Below, piece after piece: positions 42,914 to 51,652 of a stretch of 64,000 bases of DNA. Source of the stretch: Burkholderiales bacterium 67-32 (lineage in GTDB: Bacteria > Pseudomonadota > Gammaproteobacteria > Burkholderiales > Burkholderiaceae_B); contig MKUP01000033.1 in NCBI GenBank assembly GCA_001898625.1, forward strand, positions 630,684-694,683. The letters are read 5' to 3'. Both the position numbers and the translations under genes were made by a program. Position 1 is the stretch's first letter. The number at the start of each line of letters is the position of its first letter. A model generated the notes under the pieces. It made no database searches, was not told the DNA's origin, and saw nothing but the letters and a program-made list of their open reading frames with translations.

Positions 42914-43059
42914 GGATGAGCGTCCATGCCCGGATGCCCACGAGTATCGCAGAGCCCCCCGCCCGGCGAAAGTGACTTTCGGCACTGTAAGCACGGCCCG
43001 GGCGGACGCTAAGCTGTGTCCTCGACCACCAACCACCGGTCTCGGGACCTCGGCGCATC

Positions 43060-43281
43060 ATGTGGCGTTCCATGCTGGATGAACTCGTGGATGCGGTATC
43101 CCGGAGTGCTAAATTGCCTCCGGAGCAGGCGTCGCTGGCCGTTGCCGCGACGCTGCGATACCTGACGGCCCACATGCCGTCCCCGGTGGTCGGCGCCCTG
43201 CATGCCGCGCTCGGGATGGCCGACCCGCCCGACACCTGCTCCGAACGGACAACCGACGAATCACACGACCCGCAGGCCTGA
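43060..43281 (+). CDS. Small helical protein, DUF2267-like
   Basis: A 73-residue protein whose core SMLDELVDAVSRSAKLPPEQASLAVAATLRYLTAHMP reads as two helices of the DUF2267 type. It ends 2 bases before the response regulator start and is probably co-transcribed with it. Start may be ATG 43060 or 43072. Function unknown. Confidence 0.6.
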   Translation: MWRSMLDELVDAVSRSAKLPPEQASLAVAATLRYLTAHMPSPVVGALHAALGMADPPDTCSERTTDESHDPQA

Positions 43282-43283
43282 CC

Positions 43284-43988
43284 ATGCCGCCAGAAGATCG
43301 CGCCACCGCCAGCAAGCTGAGGCTGCTGATCGCCGACGACCAGCCCCTGATACGGCGCGCGCTGTCGATGACGCTGGGGGCCGAGCCGGACATCGAGGTC
43401 GTGGGACTGGCGGCCAACGGCCAGGAGGCCATCGACCTGGCCCTGCGGCTCCAGCCCCAGGTCGTCATCATGGACCAGCAGATGCCGGGCGTCAGCGGCG
43501 CCGAGGCCACCCGCGAGATCACCACCCGTCTGCCCGACGTGCGCATCGTCATCCTGACCACGTTCGACGACGACGAACTCGTGTTCGAGGCCATCCGTTC
43601 CGGTGCACACGCCTACCTGTTGAAGGACGCCACCGAGGACATCGTGCTCGAGACGGTCAGGGCGGTGCACCAGGGGGAGTCGCGGCTGTCGCCCACCATC
43701 GCGCGCAAGGTGCTGGCGCAGCTGCGCGCGCTGTCCGAGCGGGAGGAACCGCCCCCGGAGGCGGCCCCCAGCCCCGCCGGCCAACCCCCGGCCGTCCCCG
43801 AGGAAGCCTTGACGGAAAAAGAGCATCGCGTCCTCGACCTGCTGGCCCAGGGCATGACCAACAAGCAGATCAGCGCGGCGGTATTCCTGGCGGAAGGAAC
43901 GGTGAAGAACTACGTCAGCCGCATCATGGAAAAGCTGCACGCCCACACCCGGACGGAACTCGCGCTGCGTGCGGCAAGAAAGCGGTAG
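43284..43988 (+). CDS. LuxR/NarL-type response regulator
   Basis: A 234-residue regulator. The receiver domain has the acidic pair Asp18-Asp19, phospho-acceptor Asp64 in VVIMDQQMPG, Thr92/93 in LTTFDD and Lys114 in YLLKDA. A Pro/Ala-rich linker (residues about 145-170) leads to the LuxR helix-turn-helix (LTEKEHRVLDLLAQGMTNKQISAAVFLAEGTVKNYVSRIMEKL). It should be phosphorylated by the kinase at 41189-42913. Target genes are unknown; the exported charged protein at 44128 is the next gene on its strand. Confidence 0.93.
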   Translation: MPPEDRATASKLRLLIADDQPLIRRALSMTLGAEPDIEVVGLAANGQEAIDLALRLQPQVVIMDQQMPGVSGAEATREITTRLPDVRIVILTTFDDDELVFEAIRSGAHAYLLKDATEDIVLETVRAVHQGESRLSPTIARKVLAQLRALSEREEPPPEAAPSPAGQPPAVPEEALTEKEHRVLDLLAQGMTNKQISAAVFLAEGTVKNYVSRIMEKLHAHTRTELALRAARKR

Positions 43989-44127
43989 CGCCGCGCGAAC
44001 TCGTGACCGCCGCCATCGCGAAAGATGACCATCGGCACTATCGCGCCGCCCCCGCGCTCCGTAGATTGGCAACCAGGGCCCACCGACAAGCGCGGGGCCC
44101 TCGTTCCCAAGCTCAAGGAGCACCAAG

Positions 44128-44631
44128 ATGAAGACCGCACTGCACCTCACATCCCTCGCCATCGCTGCCATGATGTCGCTCGGCTCCGCCGGGGCCTGGG
44201 CACAGACTACGCGCCTCCAGGAGGACCAGGCCCAGCTCAAGTCCGACCAGGGCGCCATGCCCCACGACAAGGCGCAACTGGCCACCGATCAGGCCAAGCT
44301 CAAGTCCGACAAGACGCATGGCGAAATGGCCGCCCAGTCGCCCGACTCCATGCGCGTCGCCAACGACAAGCAGGACATCCATGGCCTGAAGAAGGACATC
44401 CGGCACGAGAAGCGCCACTCGGCCCAGCGCAAGGAAGACCGCGCCGAACTCAAGGGCGAGAAGGCCAAGCTGGCCCACGACCAGACGCAGATGCACGCGG
44501 ACAACAAGCACGGCCGCATGGCCGCGACCTCGGCCGACGCGGAGAAGGTCTACAAGGACAAGCAGGTGATCAAGGGCGAGAAGAAGGACATCGCCGCGGA
44601 CCATGCCGCGGTGAAAGCCGACACGAAGTAG
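44128..44631 (+). CDS. Exported, highly charged protein with an internal duplication
   Basis: A 167-residue protein with signal peptide MKTALHLTSLAIAAMMSLGSAGAWAQ. The mature part is nearly all Lys, Asp, Glu, Ala, His and Gln, lacks Cys, and should form long helices. It contains two copies of a unit: THGEMAAQSPDSMRVANDKQ, then KKDIRHEKR, recurs as KHGRMAATSADAEKVYKDKQ, then KKDIAADHA. It lies downstream of the two-component response regulator and has its own ribosome site AAGGAGCACCAAG. Function unknown; similar small periplasmic coiled-coil proteins are stress-induced in related bacteria. Confidence 0.8.
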   Translation: MKTALHLTSLAIAAMMSLGSAGAWAQTTRLQEDQAQLKSDQGAMPHDKAQLATDQAKLKSDKTHGEMAAQSPDSMRVANDKQDIHGLKKDIRHEKRHSAQRKEDRAELKGEKAKLAHDQTQMHADNKHGRMAATSADAEKVYKDKQVIKGEKKDIAADHAAVKADTK

Positions 44632-44670
44632 CGGATGCGGGGTTTCGTGGCGAACTGGGCGGGCCCGGCC

Positions 44671-45606
44671 CTAATCCCCGGCCCCGCCCAGTTCGTCCGG
44701 CCCCGCCTGTTTCTCGATGGCCGCCTGCCGCAAGTGCACCCGCATGAAATCGGCGGCGGCCTCGCGCTGTCCCGACAGCAACAGATCGATCAACACCAGG
44801 TGTTCCCGGCAGCGGCGCTCGGCCTGCTGGCGGTCCACCGCCTTCTGGTACTCCATGAGGCGGCGCAGGCGGTCCAGCCGCTTCAGCGAATCCAGGATGA
44901 AGGCATTGCCGGAACAGGCCGCGATGGTTTCGTGCAGGCGGCTGTTGGCATCGAACAGGTAGGCCGGCGACGCGGTGTGGACCGCGCCCGCGACCAACGC
45001 TTCCTGTTCCGCGCGGCATTGCAGCAGCGCCTCGCGATCGAGCTTGAAGCTCGGTTCCAGTATCCCGCCCGACTCCAGCATCAGCCTGAACCGGTAGCCT
45101 TGTCCATAGGCCTCGGCCGAGGCCAGCGTGGGCAGGAAAGCCCAGCCGTGGCCGGGTAGCCGTTCGGCCCATCCCTCTTGCGCCATCCGCCGCAGGATGG
45201 CGGCCAGTTCCCCACGGGTCACGCCATAACGGCGCATGAATTCACTTTCGGTGAAGCGGTCGGGCAGGAGGCCCGCCAGGCGTTCGCGGGCGATGCGGAA
45301 ATAGACATCGTCCTCGCCGGCGGCGCCGTAGGCTTCCTCGGCCTGTTGCCGGGGCAGGCGTACGGCCACCTCGGTGACCACGTAGCCGCCCTCGGGCCGT
45401 GCCTCGACCACCCGCTCGGCCGCCAGGCGCTCCAGCGCGCGGCGGATGGGCGAGCGCGACACGCGGAATTGTTCGGCCAGCGCGCGCTCGGGCAGGCGCT
45501 GCCCGGCTCCCAGGCCCTGGGTGGCGATGTAGCGGTGGATGTCGGCCGCGAGCGTATCGGTAAGGGGTCGGGTCACGAAGGGACGGGAAAGGAAAGGCTC
45601 CGGCAA
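44671..45606 (-). CDS. GntR-family regulator with an apparent second winged helix
   Basis: A 311-residue regulator, about 70-80 longer than a usual FadR-type protein. The standard GntR winged helix is at residues 15-77 (LPERALAEQFRVSRSPIRRALERLAAERVVEARPEGGYVV). A second segment at about 105-158 again reads as helix-turn-helix (ESEFMRRYGVTRGELAAILRRMAQEGWAERLPGHGWAFL). The FCD effector domain follows (RFRLMLESGGILEP, then SRLHETIAACSGN). It is divergent from the catabolic operon at 45746 and is its likely regulator. Confidence 0.9.
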   Translation of the reverse strand: MPEPFLSRPFVTRPLTDTLAADIHRYIATQGLGAGQRLPERALAEQFRVSRSPIRRALERLAAERVVEARPEGGYVVTEVAVRLPRQQAEEAYGAAGEDDVYFRIARERLAGLLPDRFTESEFMRRYGVTRGELAAILRRMAQEGWAERLPGHGWAFLPTLASAEAYGQGYRFRLMLESGGILEPSFKLDREALLQCRAEQEALVAGAVHTASPAYLFDANSRLHETIAACSGNAFILDSLKRLDRLRRLMEYQKAVDRQQAERRCREHLVLIDLLLSGQREAAADFMRVHLRQAAIEKQAGPDELGGAGD

Positions 45607-45700
45607 TCATACACGCCGTCCTATCGACGCCTTTCATTGGAACTTATCAATCAAAAAGAACCTTTCAATAGCTTTTTGAAGCTGGTTTTTCTTTTTATTT

Positions 45701-45726
45701 TGGTACTATGATTCGATAAAATACCA
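45701..45726. promoter_or_regulatory. Candidate GntR operator in the 44671/45746 divergent region
   Basis: Inverted half-sites TGGTA (45701-45705) and TACCA (45722-45726) in an AT-rich region between the two divergent genes, 20 bases before the first gene of the operon. GntR/FadR proteins commonly bind TGGT/ACCA half-sites. The 16-base gap is longer than usual, so this is tentative. Confidence 0.35.
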
Positions 45727-45745
45727 TTCAACAGGAAGACCAGGC

Positions 45746-46711
45746 ATGAACGGAACGCGCATGGACACCGGCACCGACCGGGTCTCGCTGGCGGCGGTCG
45801 AGGCACCCACGGTGCCACCGCCCCAGGGGGCCTGCGATTGCCATGTCCATGTCTTTGCGCCCGCCCGCCACCCCTATGCGGCGGATCGCGCCTATACCCC
45901 GGGCACGGCCGGGACCGGCGACCTGAGTGCCTTCCTGGCGCGGCTGGGCATGGCGCGCGTGGTGCTGGTGCAGCCCAGCGTCTATGCCTCGGACCATGCC
46001 GCGCTGCTGGAAGGCCTGCGCACGCTCGGGCCGGACCGGGCCCGCGGTGTCGCGGTGCTGGATGAATCCGCCGGCCGGCCGCTCGACCTGGCGGCCCTGC
46101 ACGAGCAGGGCGTGCGGGGCGTGCGCCTGAACCTGGCGGTGCGAGGCCAGGACGACGGGCCGGATGCCGCCAGCCAGTTGCTGCGCGCCCGGGACCGGAT
46201 CGCGCCGCTGGGATGGCACCTGCAACTGCATGCGGATATCGCCCGGGTGGCCGCCCTGGCCAGCACGCTGGCGGCGCTGGAAATTCCCGTGGTGCTGGAT
46301 CATTTCGCCGGCTTGCGCGCCCATCCCGGCGCCGCGACCGCCGGGCCGGCCGACACCGTGGTGGCGCTGGCGCGCGCCCTGCCCCTGTACGTGAAGTTGT
46401 CGGCCCCCTATCGCGCCGCGCCGGACGGCGCACACCTGGACCAACTGGCGGCGTTCACCCGGCGCCTGGCCGACGCCGCTCCCGACCGCCTGCTGTGGGC
46501 GTCGGACTGGCCGCATACCGGCGGCCACGGCGTCCGGCAAGGCGGGCCCGACCGCATCGAACCGTTCCGGTCCGAGAACGCCGGCGCCGCGCTCGATCGC
46601 CTGCGCGGCTGGCTGCCGGACCCGGCCCACTGGCCCCGCATCCTGGTGGACAACCCCGCCCGGCTCTACGCATTCCCGGCGCCTGGCGCACCGGCCTCTT
46701 CGCTTTCCTAG
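45746..46711 (+). CDS. Amidohydrolase of the LigI (dicarboxylate lactonase) type
   Basis: A 321-residue TIM-barrel hydrolase, the second of this type in the window (the other is at 12306). Metal and active-site markers are CDCHVHVFAPARHPYA, VVLVQPSVYASDHAALL, VVLDHFAGLRAH and LLWASDWPHTGGHG, with ILVDNPARLYAF at the end. It probably opens a lactone or cyclic amide of a dicarboxylic acid. It is the first gene of an operon with an aldehyde dehydrogenase (12 bases on), cupin, isopropylmalate-dehydrogenase-like enzyme and Bug receptor. Confidence 0.87.
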   Translation: MNGTRMDTGTDRVSLAAVEAPTVPPPQGACDCHVHVFAPARHPYAADRAYTPGTAGTGDLSAFLARLGMARVVLVQPSVYASDHAALLEGLRTLGPDRARGVAVLDESAGRPLDLAALHEQGVRGVRLNLAVRGQDDGPDAASQLLRARDRIAPLGWHLQLHADIARVAALASTLAALEIPVVLDHFAGLRAHPGAATAGPADTVVALARALPLYVKLSAPYRAAPDGAHLDQLAAFTRRLADAAPDRLLWASDWPHTGGHGVRQGGPDRIEPFRSENAGAALDRLRGWLPDPAHWPRILVDNPARLYAFPAPGAPASSLS

Positions 46712-46723
46712 ACAGGACCCGAC

Positions 46724-48094
46724 ATGCTGATTTCCACCAACCCCGCCACCGGCGAGGCCATCGCCCAGTACCCGCTGCACGATCCGGCGCATGTCGATGC
46801 CGTGCTGGATGCCGCGGCGCGGGCCCAGGCGCGCTGGCGCACCCTGCCCATCGCGGCGCGCGCCGCGGGCATGCGCCGCGCCGGCGAACTGCTGCGCCAG
46901 CGCAAGGAGGCCTACGCGCGGCTGATCACGCTGGAGATGGGCAAGCCCCTGTCCGAGGCGCTGGCCGAGATCGAGAAATCCGCGTGGACCTGCGACCACT
47001 ACGCGGACCATGCCGCGCGCCTGCTGGCCGACGAACCCGTGCCGGCCAACGGCAGCTATAGCGCCGTCACCTACGATCCGCTGGGCGTCGTGCTGGCGAT
47101 CATGCCGTGGAACTATCCGTTCTGGCAGTTCGTGCGCTTCGCCGCGCCCACGCTGTGCGCCGGCAACGGCGCGGTGCTCAAGCACGCGGGCAACGTGCCG
47201 CAATGCGCGCTGGCCCTGGAGGACCTGTTCCGCGACGCCATCGGCGTCCCCGGCCTGGTCGGCAACGTGTTCATCGAACCGGAGCGCGTCGCCGCGCTGA
47301 TCGACGATCCGCGCATCGCCGCCGTCACGCTGACCGGCTCGACCGCCGTCGGCAAGCTGGTGGCCGCGCAGGCCGGACGCGCCATGAAGAAGCAGGTACT
47401 GGAGCTGGGCGGCTCGGACCCCTTCATCGTGCTGGCCGATACCGACATCGAGCGCGCCGCCGCCGCGGCGGCCAAGGCGCGCTTCTCGAACACGGGCCAG
47501 AGCTGCATTTCCGCCAAGCGCTTCATCGTCGACGAACGCGTGGCCGACGAGTTCTCGGCCCGCTTGTGCGCCCATGCCGGCGCGCTGCTCATGGGCGATC
47601 CGCTGCAAACCGGCACCGGCCTGGGTCCCATGGCGCGCGCCAACCTGCGCACGGCGCTGCACGACCAGGTCGAACGCTCGCTGGCCCAGGGCGCCGAACT
47701 GAAGCTGGGTGGCCGCATGCCCGACGGCCCCGGATTCTTCTATCCGGCAACCGTCCTGGACCACGTCACGCCCACCATGGCCGCGGGCTGCGAGGAAACC
47801 TTCGGTCCCGTCGCCGCCGTCATGCGGGTGCGCGATACCGAGGCGGCCATCGCGCTGGCCAACGCGACCGAGTTCGGCCTGGGCGCGGCGCTGTGGACGG
47901 GAGACGTGCAAGGCGCGCGCGAACTGGCCCGCGGCATCGAGGCGGGCGCGGTATTCGTCAACGGCATCGTCGCCTCGGACGCGCGGCTGCCGTTCGGCGG
48001 CATCAAGCAATCGGGCTATGGCCGCGAACTGGGCGCGGCCGGCATCCGCGAGTTCACCAACATCAAGACCTACTGGGTGGGCCCGGCCACCTGA
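46724..48094 (+). CDS. Aldehyde dehydrogenase, succinate-semialdehyde dehydrogenase (Sad/YneI) type
   Basis: A 456-residue enzyme, the shorter Sad/YneI form rather than GabD. Asn130 in MPWNYPFWQ, general base Glu227 in LELGGSDPF and catalytic Cys261 in GQSCISAKR are all in place, and the C-terminus has PFGGIKQSGYGRELG. It oxidises a semialdehyde to an acid with NAD(P). Its position after a lactonase-type hydrolase suggests that it finishes a dicarboxylate route, perhaps to succinate. Confidence 0.9.
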   Translation: MLISTNPATGEAIAQYPLHDPAHVDAVLDAAARAQARWRTLPIAARAAGMRRAGELLRQRKEAYARLITLEMGKPLSEALAEIEKSAWTCDHYADHAARLLADEPVPANGSYSAVTYDPLGVVLAIMPWNYPFWQFVRFAAPTLCAGNGAVLKHAGNVPQCALALEDLFRDAIGVPGLVGNVFIEPERVAALIDDPRIAAVTLTGSTAVGKLVAAQAGRAMKKQVLELGGSDPFIVLADTDIERAAAAAAKARFSNTGQSCISAKRFIVDERVADEFSARLCAHAGALLMGDPLQTGTGLGPMARANLRTALHDQVERSLAQGAELKLGGRMPDGPGFFYPATVLDHVTPTMAAGCEETFGPVAAVMRVRDTEAAIALANATEFGLGAALWTGDVQGARELARGIEAGAVFVNGIVASDARLPFGGIKQSGYGRELGAAGIREFTNIKTYWVGPAT

Positions 48095-48114
48095 ACCTCA
48101 CCAGGACGACAACC

Positions 48115-48528
48115 ATGACCATCAAGACTCCCTCCGGCGCGGCCCTGCTCGCGCTGGACACCCTGCCCGCCTACGACCGCGGCGGCGGCGCCTCGACCAC
48201 GCCGCTGGTGGGCCGCGCCGTCGGCTCGGACAGCTTCATCACCGGCTACACGAGCTTCGGCCCCGGCGCGCAGATCCCTTTCCACAGCCACAACTGCCAG
48301 GAAAGCGTGGTGCTGATCGAAGGCGAGGCCGTGCTCGACATCGACGGCCAGGAACACCGGCTCAAGCCGCTGGACGCGACCTTCATCCCGCCCAACGTGC
48401 CGCACCGCTTCCGCAACCTCTCGGCCACCCAGCCCATGCGCATCCTGTGGATCTACGCGACGCTGGATGCCACCCGCACGCTGGCCGATTCGGGCGAAAC
48501 CCGCCCGGTGTCGGCCGAACACCACTGA
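48115..48528 (+). CDS. Small single-domain cupin
   Basis: A 137-residue cupin, ATG 48115. Motif 1 reads GAQIPFHSHNCQESVVLIEGEAVLDIDG (His, His, Glu ligands) and motif 2 PLDATFIPPNVPHRFRNLS with a His. It is probably a metal-binding isomerase, dioxygenase or sensor for the operon substrate. The gene starts 20 bases after the aldehyde dehydrogenase and ends 25 bases before the next gene. Confidence 0.85.
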   Translation: MTIKTPSGAALLALDTLPAYDRGGGASTTPLVGRAVGSDSFITGYTSFGPGAQIPFHSHNCQESVVLIEGEAVLDIDGQEHRLKPLDATFIPPNVPHRFRNLSATQPMRILWIYATLDATRTLADSGETRPVSAEHH

Positions 48529-48553
48529 TCCCCCCGCACAAGGCCACCTCATC

Positions 48554-49615
48554 ATGCGCTTCCTCGTACTTCCCGGCGACGGCATCGGCCCCGAGATCGT
48601 CGCCTCCGCCATCGACGTCCTCAGGCAGGCCGATCGCACCTACGGCCTGGACCTCGCCTTCGACTACGAAGACGTCGGCTTCGCCAGCCTGGAGAAACAC
48701 GGCACCACGCTGCGCGAGTCGGTGCTCGAACAGGCACGCGGCTACGACGGCATCATCCTGGGCACCCAGTCCCACGCCGACTATCCCGCGCCCGAGCAGG
48801 GCGGCCGCAACATCTCGGCCGCCTTCCGCTGCGATCTCGACCTCTACGCCAACGTGCGCCCCGCGCGCTCGCGGCCTTTCCTGGGCCGCGGCGCGCACGG
48901 CATGGACCTGGTCATCATGCGCGAAGCCACCGAGGGCTTCTATCCCGACCGCAACATGCACCAGGGCTGGGGCGAGATGATGCCTTCGCCGGACATGGCG
49001 ATCTCGGTGCGCAAGATCACCGCCCATTGCAGCGAACGCATCGCGCGCCGCGCCTTCGAGCTGGCGCGCAAGCGGCGCGGGCGCGTCACCGCCATCCACA
49101 AGGCCAACAGCTTCCACATGACCGACGGCCTGTTCCTGCGCGAAGTGCGCAAGGTCGCGGCCGACTTCCCCGACGTCGTGCTGGACGACCTGCTGGTCGA
49201 TGCCTCGACCGCCTACCTGGTGCGCGACCCCGCGCGCTTCGACGTCATCGTCGCCACCAATTTCTATGGCGACATCCTGTCCGACCTGGCCAGCGAACTG
49301 TCCGGCAGCCTGGGCCTGGCCGGATCCGTGATGGCCGGCGACACGCTCTGCTGCGCGCAGGCCCAGCACGGATCGGCGCCCGACATCCAGGGCCAGGACA
49401 AGGCCAACCCGACGTCGATGATCCTGTCGGTGGCCATGCTGCTGAACTGGCTGGGCGAGCATCGCGGCCAGCCGTCCTGCACCCGGGCCGGCGCCGCCAT
49501 CGACGCGGCCGTGGACGCCGTGCTGGCCGATCCCGCCACCCGCACGGCCGACCTGGGCGGCGCGCTGGGATGCCGCGCCTTCGGCGCCGCCGCCGCGAAA
49601 CGGCTCGAACGTTGA
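48554..49615 (+). CDS. Isopropylmalate/tartrate/malate dehydrogenase-family decarboxylating dehydrogenase
   Basis: A 353-residue member of the LeuB/TtuC/DmlA family, ATG 48554. Markers are FLVLPGDGIGPEIV, the substrate-Arg stretch FRCDLDLYANVRPAR, the Lys of HKANSFHMT, and the metal region VATNFYGDILSDLASELSGSLGLAGS. These oxidise and decarboxylate a 2-hydroxy-3-alkyl dicarboxylate with NAD. It is unlinked to leucine genes; the operon (lactonase-type hydrolase, semialdehyde dehydrogenase, Bug) suggests tartrate, malate or a substituted malate. Confidence 0.87.
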   Translation: MRFLVLPGDGIGPEIVASAIDVLRQADRTYGLDLAFDYEDVGFASLEKHGTTLRESVLEQARGYDGIILGTQSHADYPAPEQGGRNISAAFRCDLDLYANVRPARSRPFLGRGAHGMDLVIMREATEGFYPDRNMHQGWGEMMPSPDMAISVRKITAHCSERIARRAFELARKRRGRVTAIHKANSFHMTDGLFLREVRKVAADFPDVVLDDLLVDASTAYLVRDPARFDVIVATNFYGDILSDLASELSGSLGLAGSVMAGDTLCCAQAQHGSAPDIQGQDKANPTSMILSVAMLLNWLGEHRGQPSCTRAGAAIDAAVDAVLADPATRTADLGGALGCRAFGAAAAKRLER

Positions 49616-49679
49616 TCCCGACGGGGCGGCCCCGGCCGCCCCGAACCTTGCCCGATTCCAAGAACACACAGGAGACACC

Positions 49680-50648
49680 ATGAAGATCGCATCGCTTTTC
49701 GCGGCGGCACTGACCGCTACCCTGGGCACCGCCACCGCGCCGGCCCAGGCCGCCTATCCCGACAAACCCGTCACGGTCATCGTGCCTTTCGCGCCGGGCG
49801 GGGGCAGCGACAACATCGCCCGCTATGTCGCCTCGCGTCTGTCCGAACGGACCGGCGGCACCTTCGTGATCGAGAACAAGCCCGGCGCCGGCACCAACAT
49901 CGGCAACCAGCTCGCCGCACGCGCGCCGGCCGACGGTTATACGCTGCTGTTCGGCCAGGTCACGCTGTCCATCAATCCCTACCTGTACAAGGACCTGGGC
50001 TACGACGTGAAGAAGAACTTCGCGCCGGTCGGCATGATCGCCACGTCGCCCACCGTGCTGATCGTGGCGGCCCAGTTCCCCGCGCGCACGCTGAAGGAAG
50101 CCATCGACCTGATCCGTGGCAAGCCCGGCACCGTCAACTTCGGCTCCGGCGGAGCGGGAACCTCGGTGCACCTGTCGGGCGAACTGTTCAAGTCCCTGAT
50201 CCAGGGCGACATGCAGCACGTTCCATACAAGGGCAGCAGCCCGGCCATGACCGACCTGATAGGCGGACGCCTGCAGATGATGTTCGATACCGCGCCGTCG
50301 GCACTGCCCCAGATCAAGGGCCGCAAGGTCCGCGCGCTGGCGGTCACGGGCAAGTCGCGCCTGGTCGACCTGCCCGACGTCCCGACCTTCGCCGAGGCCG
50401 GCCTGCCGGCCTTCGACGCGCCCGCCTGGTACGGCATGCTGGCGCCGGCGGGGACCCCGGCCGGCGTGATCGCCACCCTGAACGAACAGATCAATGCGAT
50501 CCTGGACGAAGCGGCCACCAAGCGGCGGATGCAGGAACTGGGGGTGGCGCCCAGCCCCGGCAAGCCCGAGGACATGGCGGCCTTCATGGACACCGAGAGC
50601 CGGCGGTGGCAGGCCACGGTGCAGTCGGCGAACGTCAGCCTGCAATAG
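49680..50648 (+). CDS. Bug/TctC-type periplasmic receptor
   Basis: A 322-residue receptor with AGGAGACACC before its ATG and signal peptide ending ATAPAQA. It has textbook family motifs: VIVPFAPGGGSDNIARYV, VIENKPGAGTNIGNQLA, QHVPYKGSSPAMTDL and PDVPTFAEAGLPA. It closes the operon that begins at 45746 and presumably binds the dicarboxylate-type substrate of that operon. Confidence 0.94.
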   Translation: MKIASLFAAALTATLGTATAPAQAAYPDKPVTVIVPFAPGGGSDNIARYVASRLSERTGGTFVIENKPGAGTNIGNQLAARAPADGYTLLFGQVTLSINPYLYKDLGYDVKKNFAPVGMIATSPTVLIVAAQFPARTLKEAIDLIRGKPGTVNFGSGGAGTSVHLSGELFKSLIQGDMQHVPYKGSSPAMTDLIGGRLQMMFDTAPSALPQIKGRKVRALAVTGKSRLVDLPDVPTFAEAGLPAFDAPAWYGMLAPAGTPAGVIATLNEQINAILDEAATKRRMQELGVAPSPGKPEDMAAFMDTESRRWQATVQSANVSLQ

Positions 50649-50683
50649 GAGGACAATCAGGGCAGATTTGTTTTCCGCCGAAG

Positions 50684-50711
50684 GGAATACTGGACGGCCC
50701 GCCCCCGTATA
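50684..50711 (+). promoter_or_regulatory. Candidate ECF sigma-factor promoter
   Basis: GGAATA (50684-50689) and CGTATA (50706-50711) with a 16-base spacer, 39 bases before the ATG at 50751. This is the layout of extracytoplasmic-function promoters and lies upstream of the operon that encodes such a factor, so autoregulation is plausible. Confidence 0.5.
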
Positions 50712-50750
50712 CCGTTCAAACACCCTTCATCAACCACCAAGGAGCATCCC

Positions 50751-51137
50751 ATGGTAGCCAGGAAAACAACGCTTCTGCCCTCACTGCTGCTGGCGACGGC
50801 GGCCCTGTTCGGCTCGTCGGCGGCGCAGGCGGCCCCCGCCCAGGCGAAGGACGGCGTGCTCGCCGGCGGCAACGGCATGACGCTCTACGTGTTCGACAAG
50901 GACGTCGCCGGCAGCGGCAAGAGCGTGTGCAACGGCCCGTGCGCGACCAACTGGCCGCCGTTGATGGCAGCGGCCTCGGACAAGGCCGAGGGCGACTACA
51001 CGGTCATCACCCGCGACGACGGCAAGGCCCAGTGGGCGTACAAGGGCAAGCCGCTGTACTTCTGGGCCAAGGACCAGAAGCCGGGCGACAAGACCGGCGA
51101 CGGCGTCAACAGCATCTGGCACGCCGCCAAGCCCTGA
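50751..51137 (+). CDS. Exported COG4315-type predicted lipoprotein-like repeat protein
   Basis: A 128-residue protein with a signal peptide ending SSAAQAAPAQA. The mature part has the family pair of repeats: MTLYVFDKDVAGSGKSVCNGPCATNWPPL and DDGKAQWAYKGKPLYFWAKDQKPGD, with two Cys likely to form a disulfide. No lipobox is visible. The gene is first in an operon with an ECF sigma factor (8 bases on) and its anti-sigma factor, a common arrangement. Function of the family is unknown; an envelope or redox stress role is inferred. Confidence 0.87.
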   Translation: MVARKTTLLPSLLLATAALFGSSAAQAAPAQAKDGVLAGGNGMTLYVFDKDVAGSGKSVCNGPCATNWPPLMAAASDKAEGDYTVITRDDGKAQWAYKGKPLYFWAKDQKPGDKTGDGVNSIWHAAKP

Positions 51138-51144
51138 CCGGCCC

Positions 51145-51648
51145 ATGGACAGCCGCGCGGTCACCGCCCTGCTTCCGCGTCTGCGGCGCTATGCCCGCGC
51201 GCTGGCGGGCGATCGCGCGGCGGCCGACGATCTGGTGCAGGACACCCTGGAACGCGCCTGGGCGCGCCTGCACACGTGGCACACCGGGCGCGACCTGGGC
51301 GCGTGGCTGCTGTCCATCATGCACAACCTGCGCGTGGACCAGTTGCGGGGGCAGCGGTTGAGCACGGTGCCCTGGAACGAGACCCTGGACGATATGCCGT
51401 CGCGGCCCACACAGGCGGACGGCATCGAACTCGAGGACCTGGAAAACGCGCTCGCGCAGTTGCCGGAAGACCAGCGGGCGGTCCTGCTGCTGGTCGCGCT
51501 GGAAGGGATGCGCTACACGGAGGTCGCGGACACCCTGGGCATTCCTCTGGGCACCGTCATGTCCCGGCTGTCCCGGGGCCGGGAGCGCCTGCGGCTGATC
51601 CTGGACGGACAGCCGCCCGCGGCCGGAACACTGCGGATGATCAAGTAA
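51145..51648 (+). CDS. ECF-type RNA polymerase sigma factor
   Basis: A 167-residue sigma factor. Region 2 reads LLPRLRRYARALAGDRAAADDLVQDTLERAWARLHTW, and region 4 ALAQLPEDQRAVLLLVALEGMRYTEVADTLGIPLGTVMSRLSRGRERLR. Region 3 is absent, as in all ECF factors. It is held inactive by the protein encoded next (4 bases on) and probably recognises the candidate promoter at 50684-50711. Confidence 0.93.
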   Translation: MDSRAVTALLPRLRRYARALAGDRAAADDLVQDTLERAWARLHTWHTGRDLGAWLLSIMHNLRVDQLRGQRLSTVPWNETLDDMPSRPTQADGIELEDLENALAQLPEDQRAVLLLVALEGMRYTEVADTLGIPLGTVMSRLSRGRERLRLILDGQPPAAGTLRMIK

Positions 51649-51652
51649 AACC

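Noticed and set aside
45728-48010. Very long open frame on the minus strand opposite the hydrolase and aldehyde dehydrogenase genes
   Set aside because: High GC content leaves antisense frames open. Its composition (Arg, Gly, His, Gln-rich) is not protein-like, and two clear enzymes occupy the plus strand.
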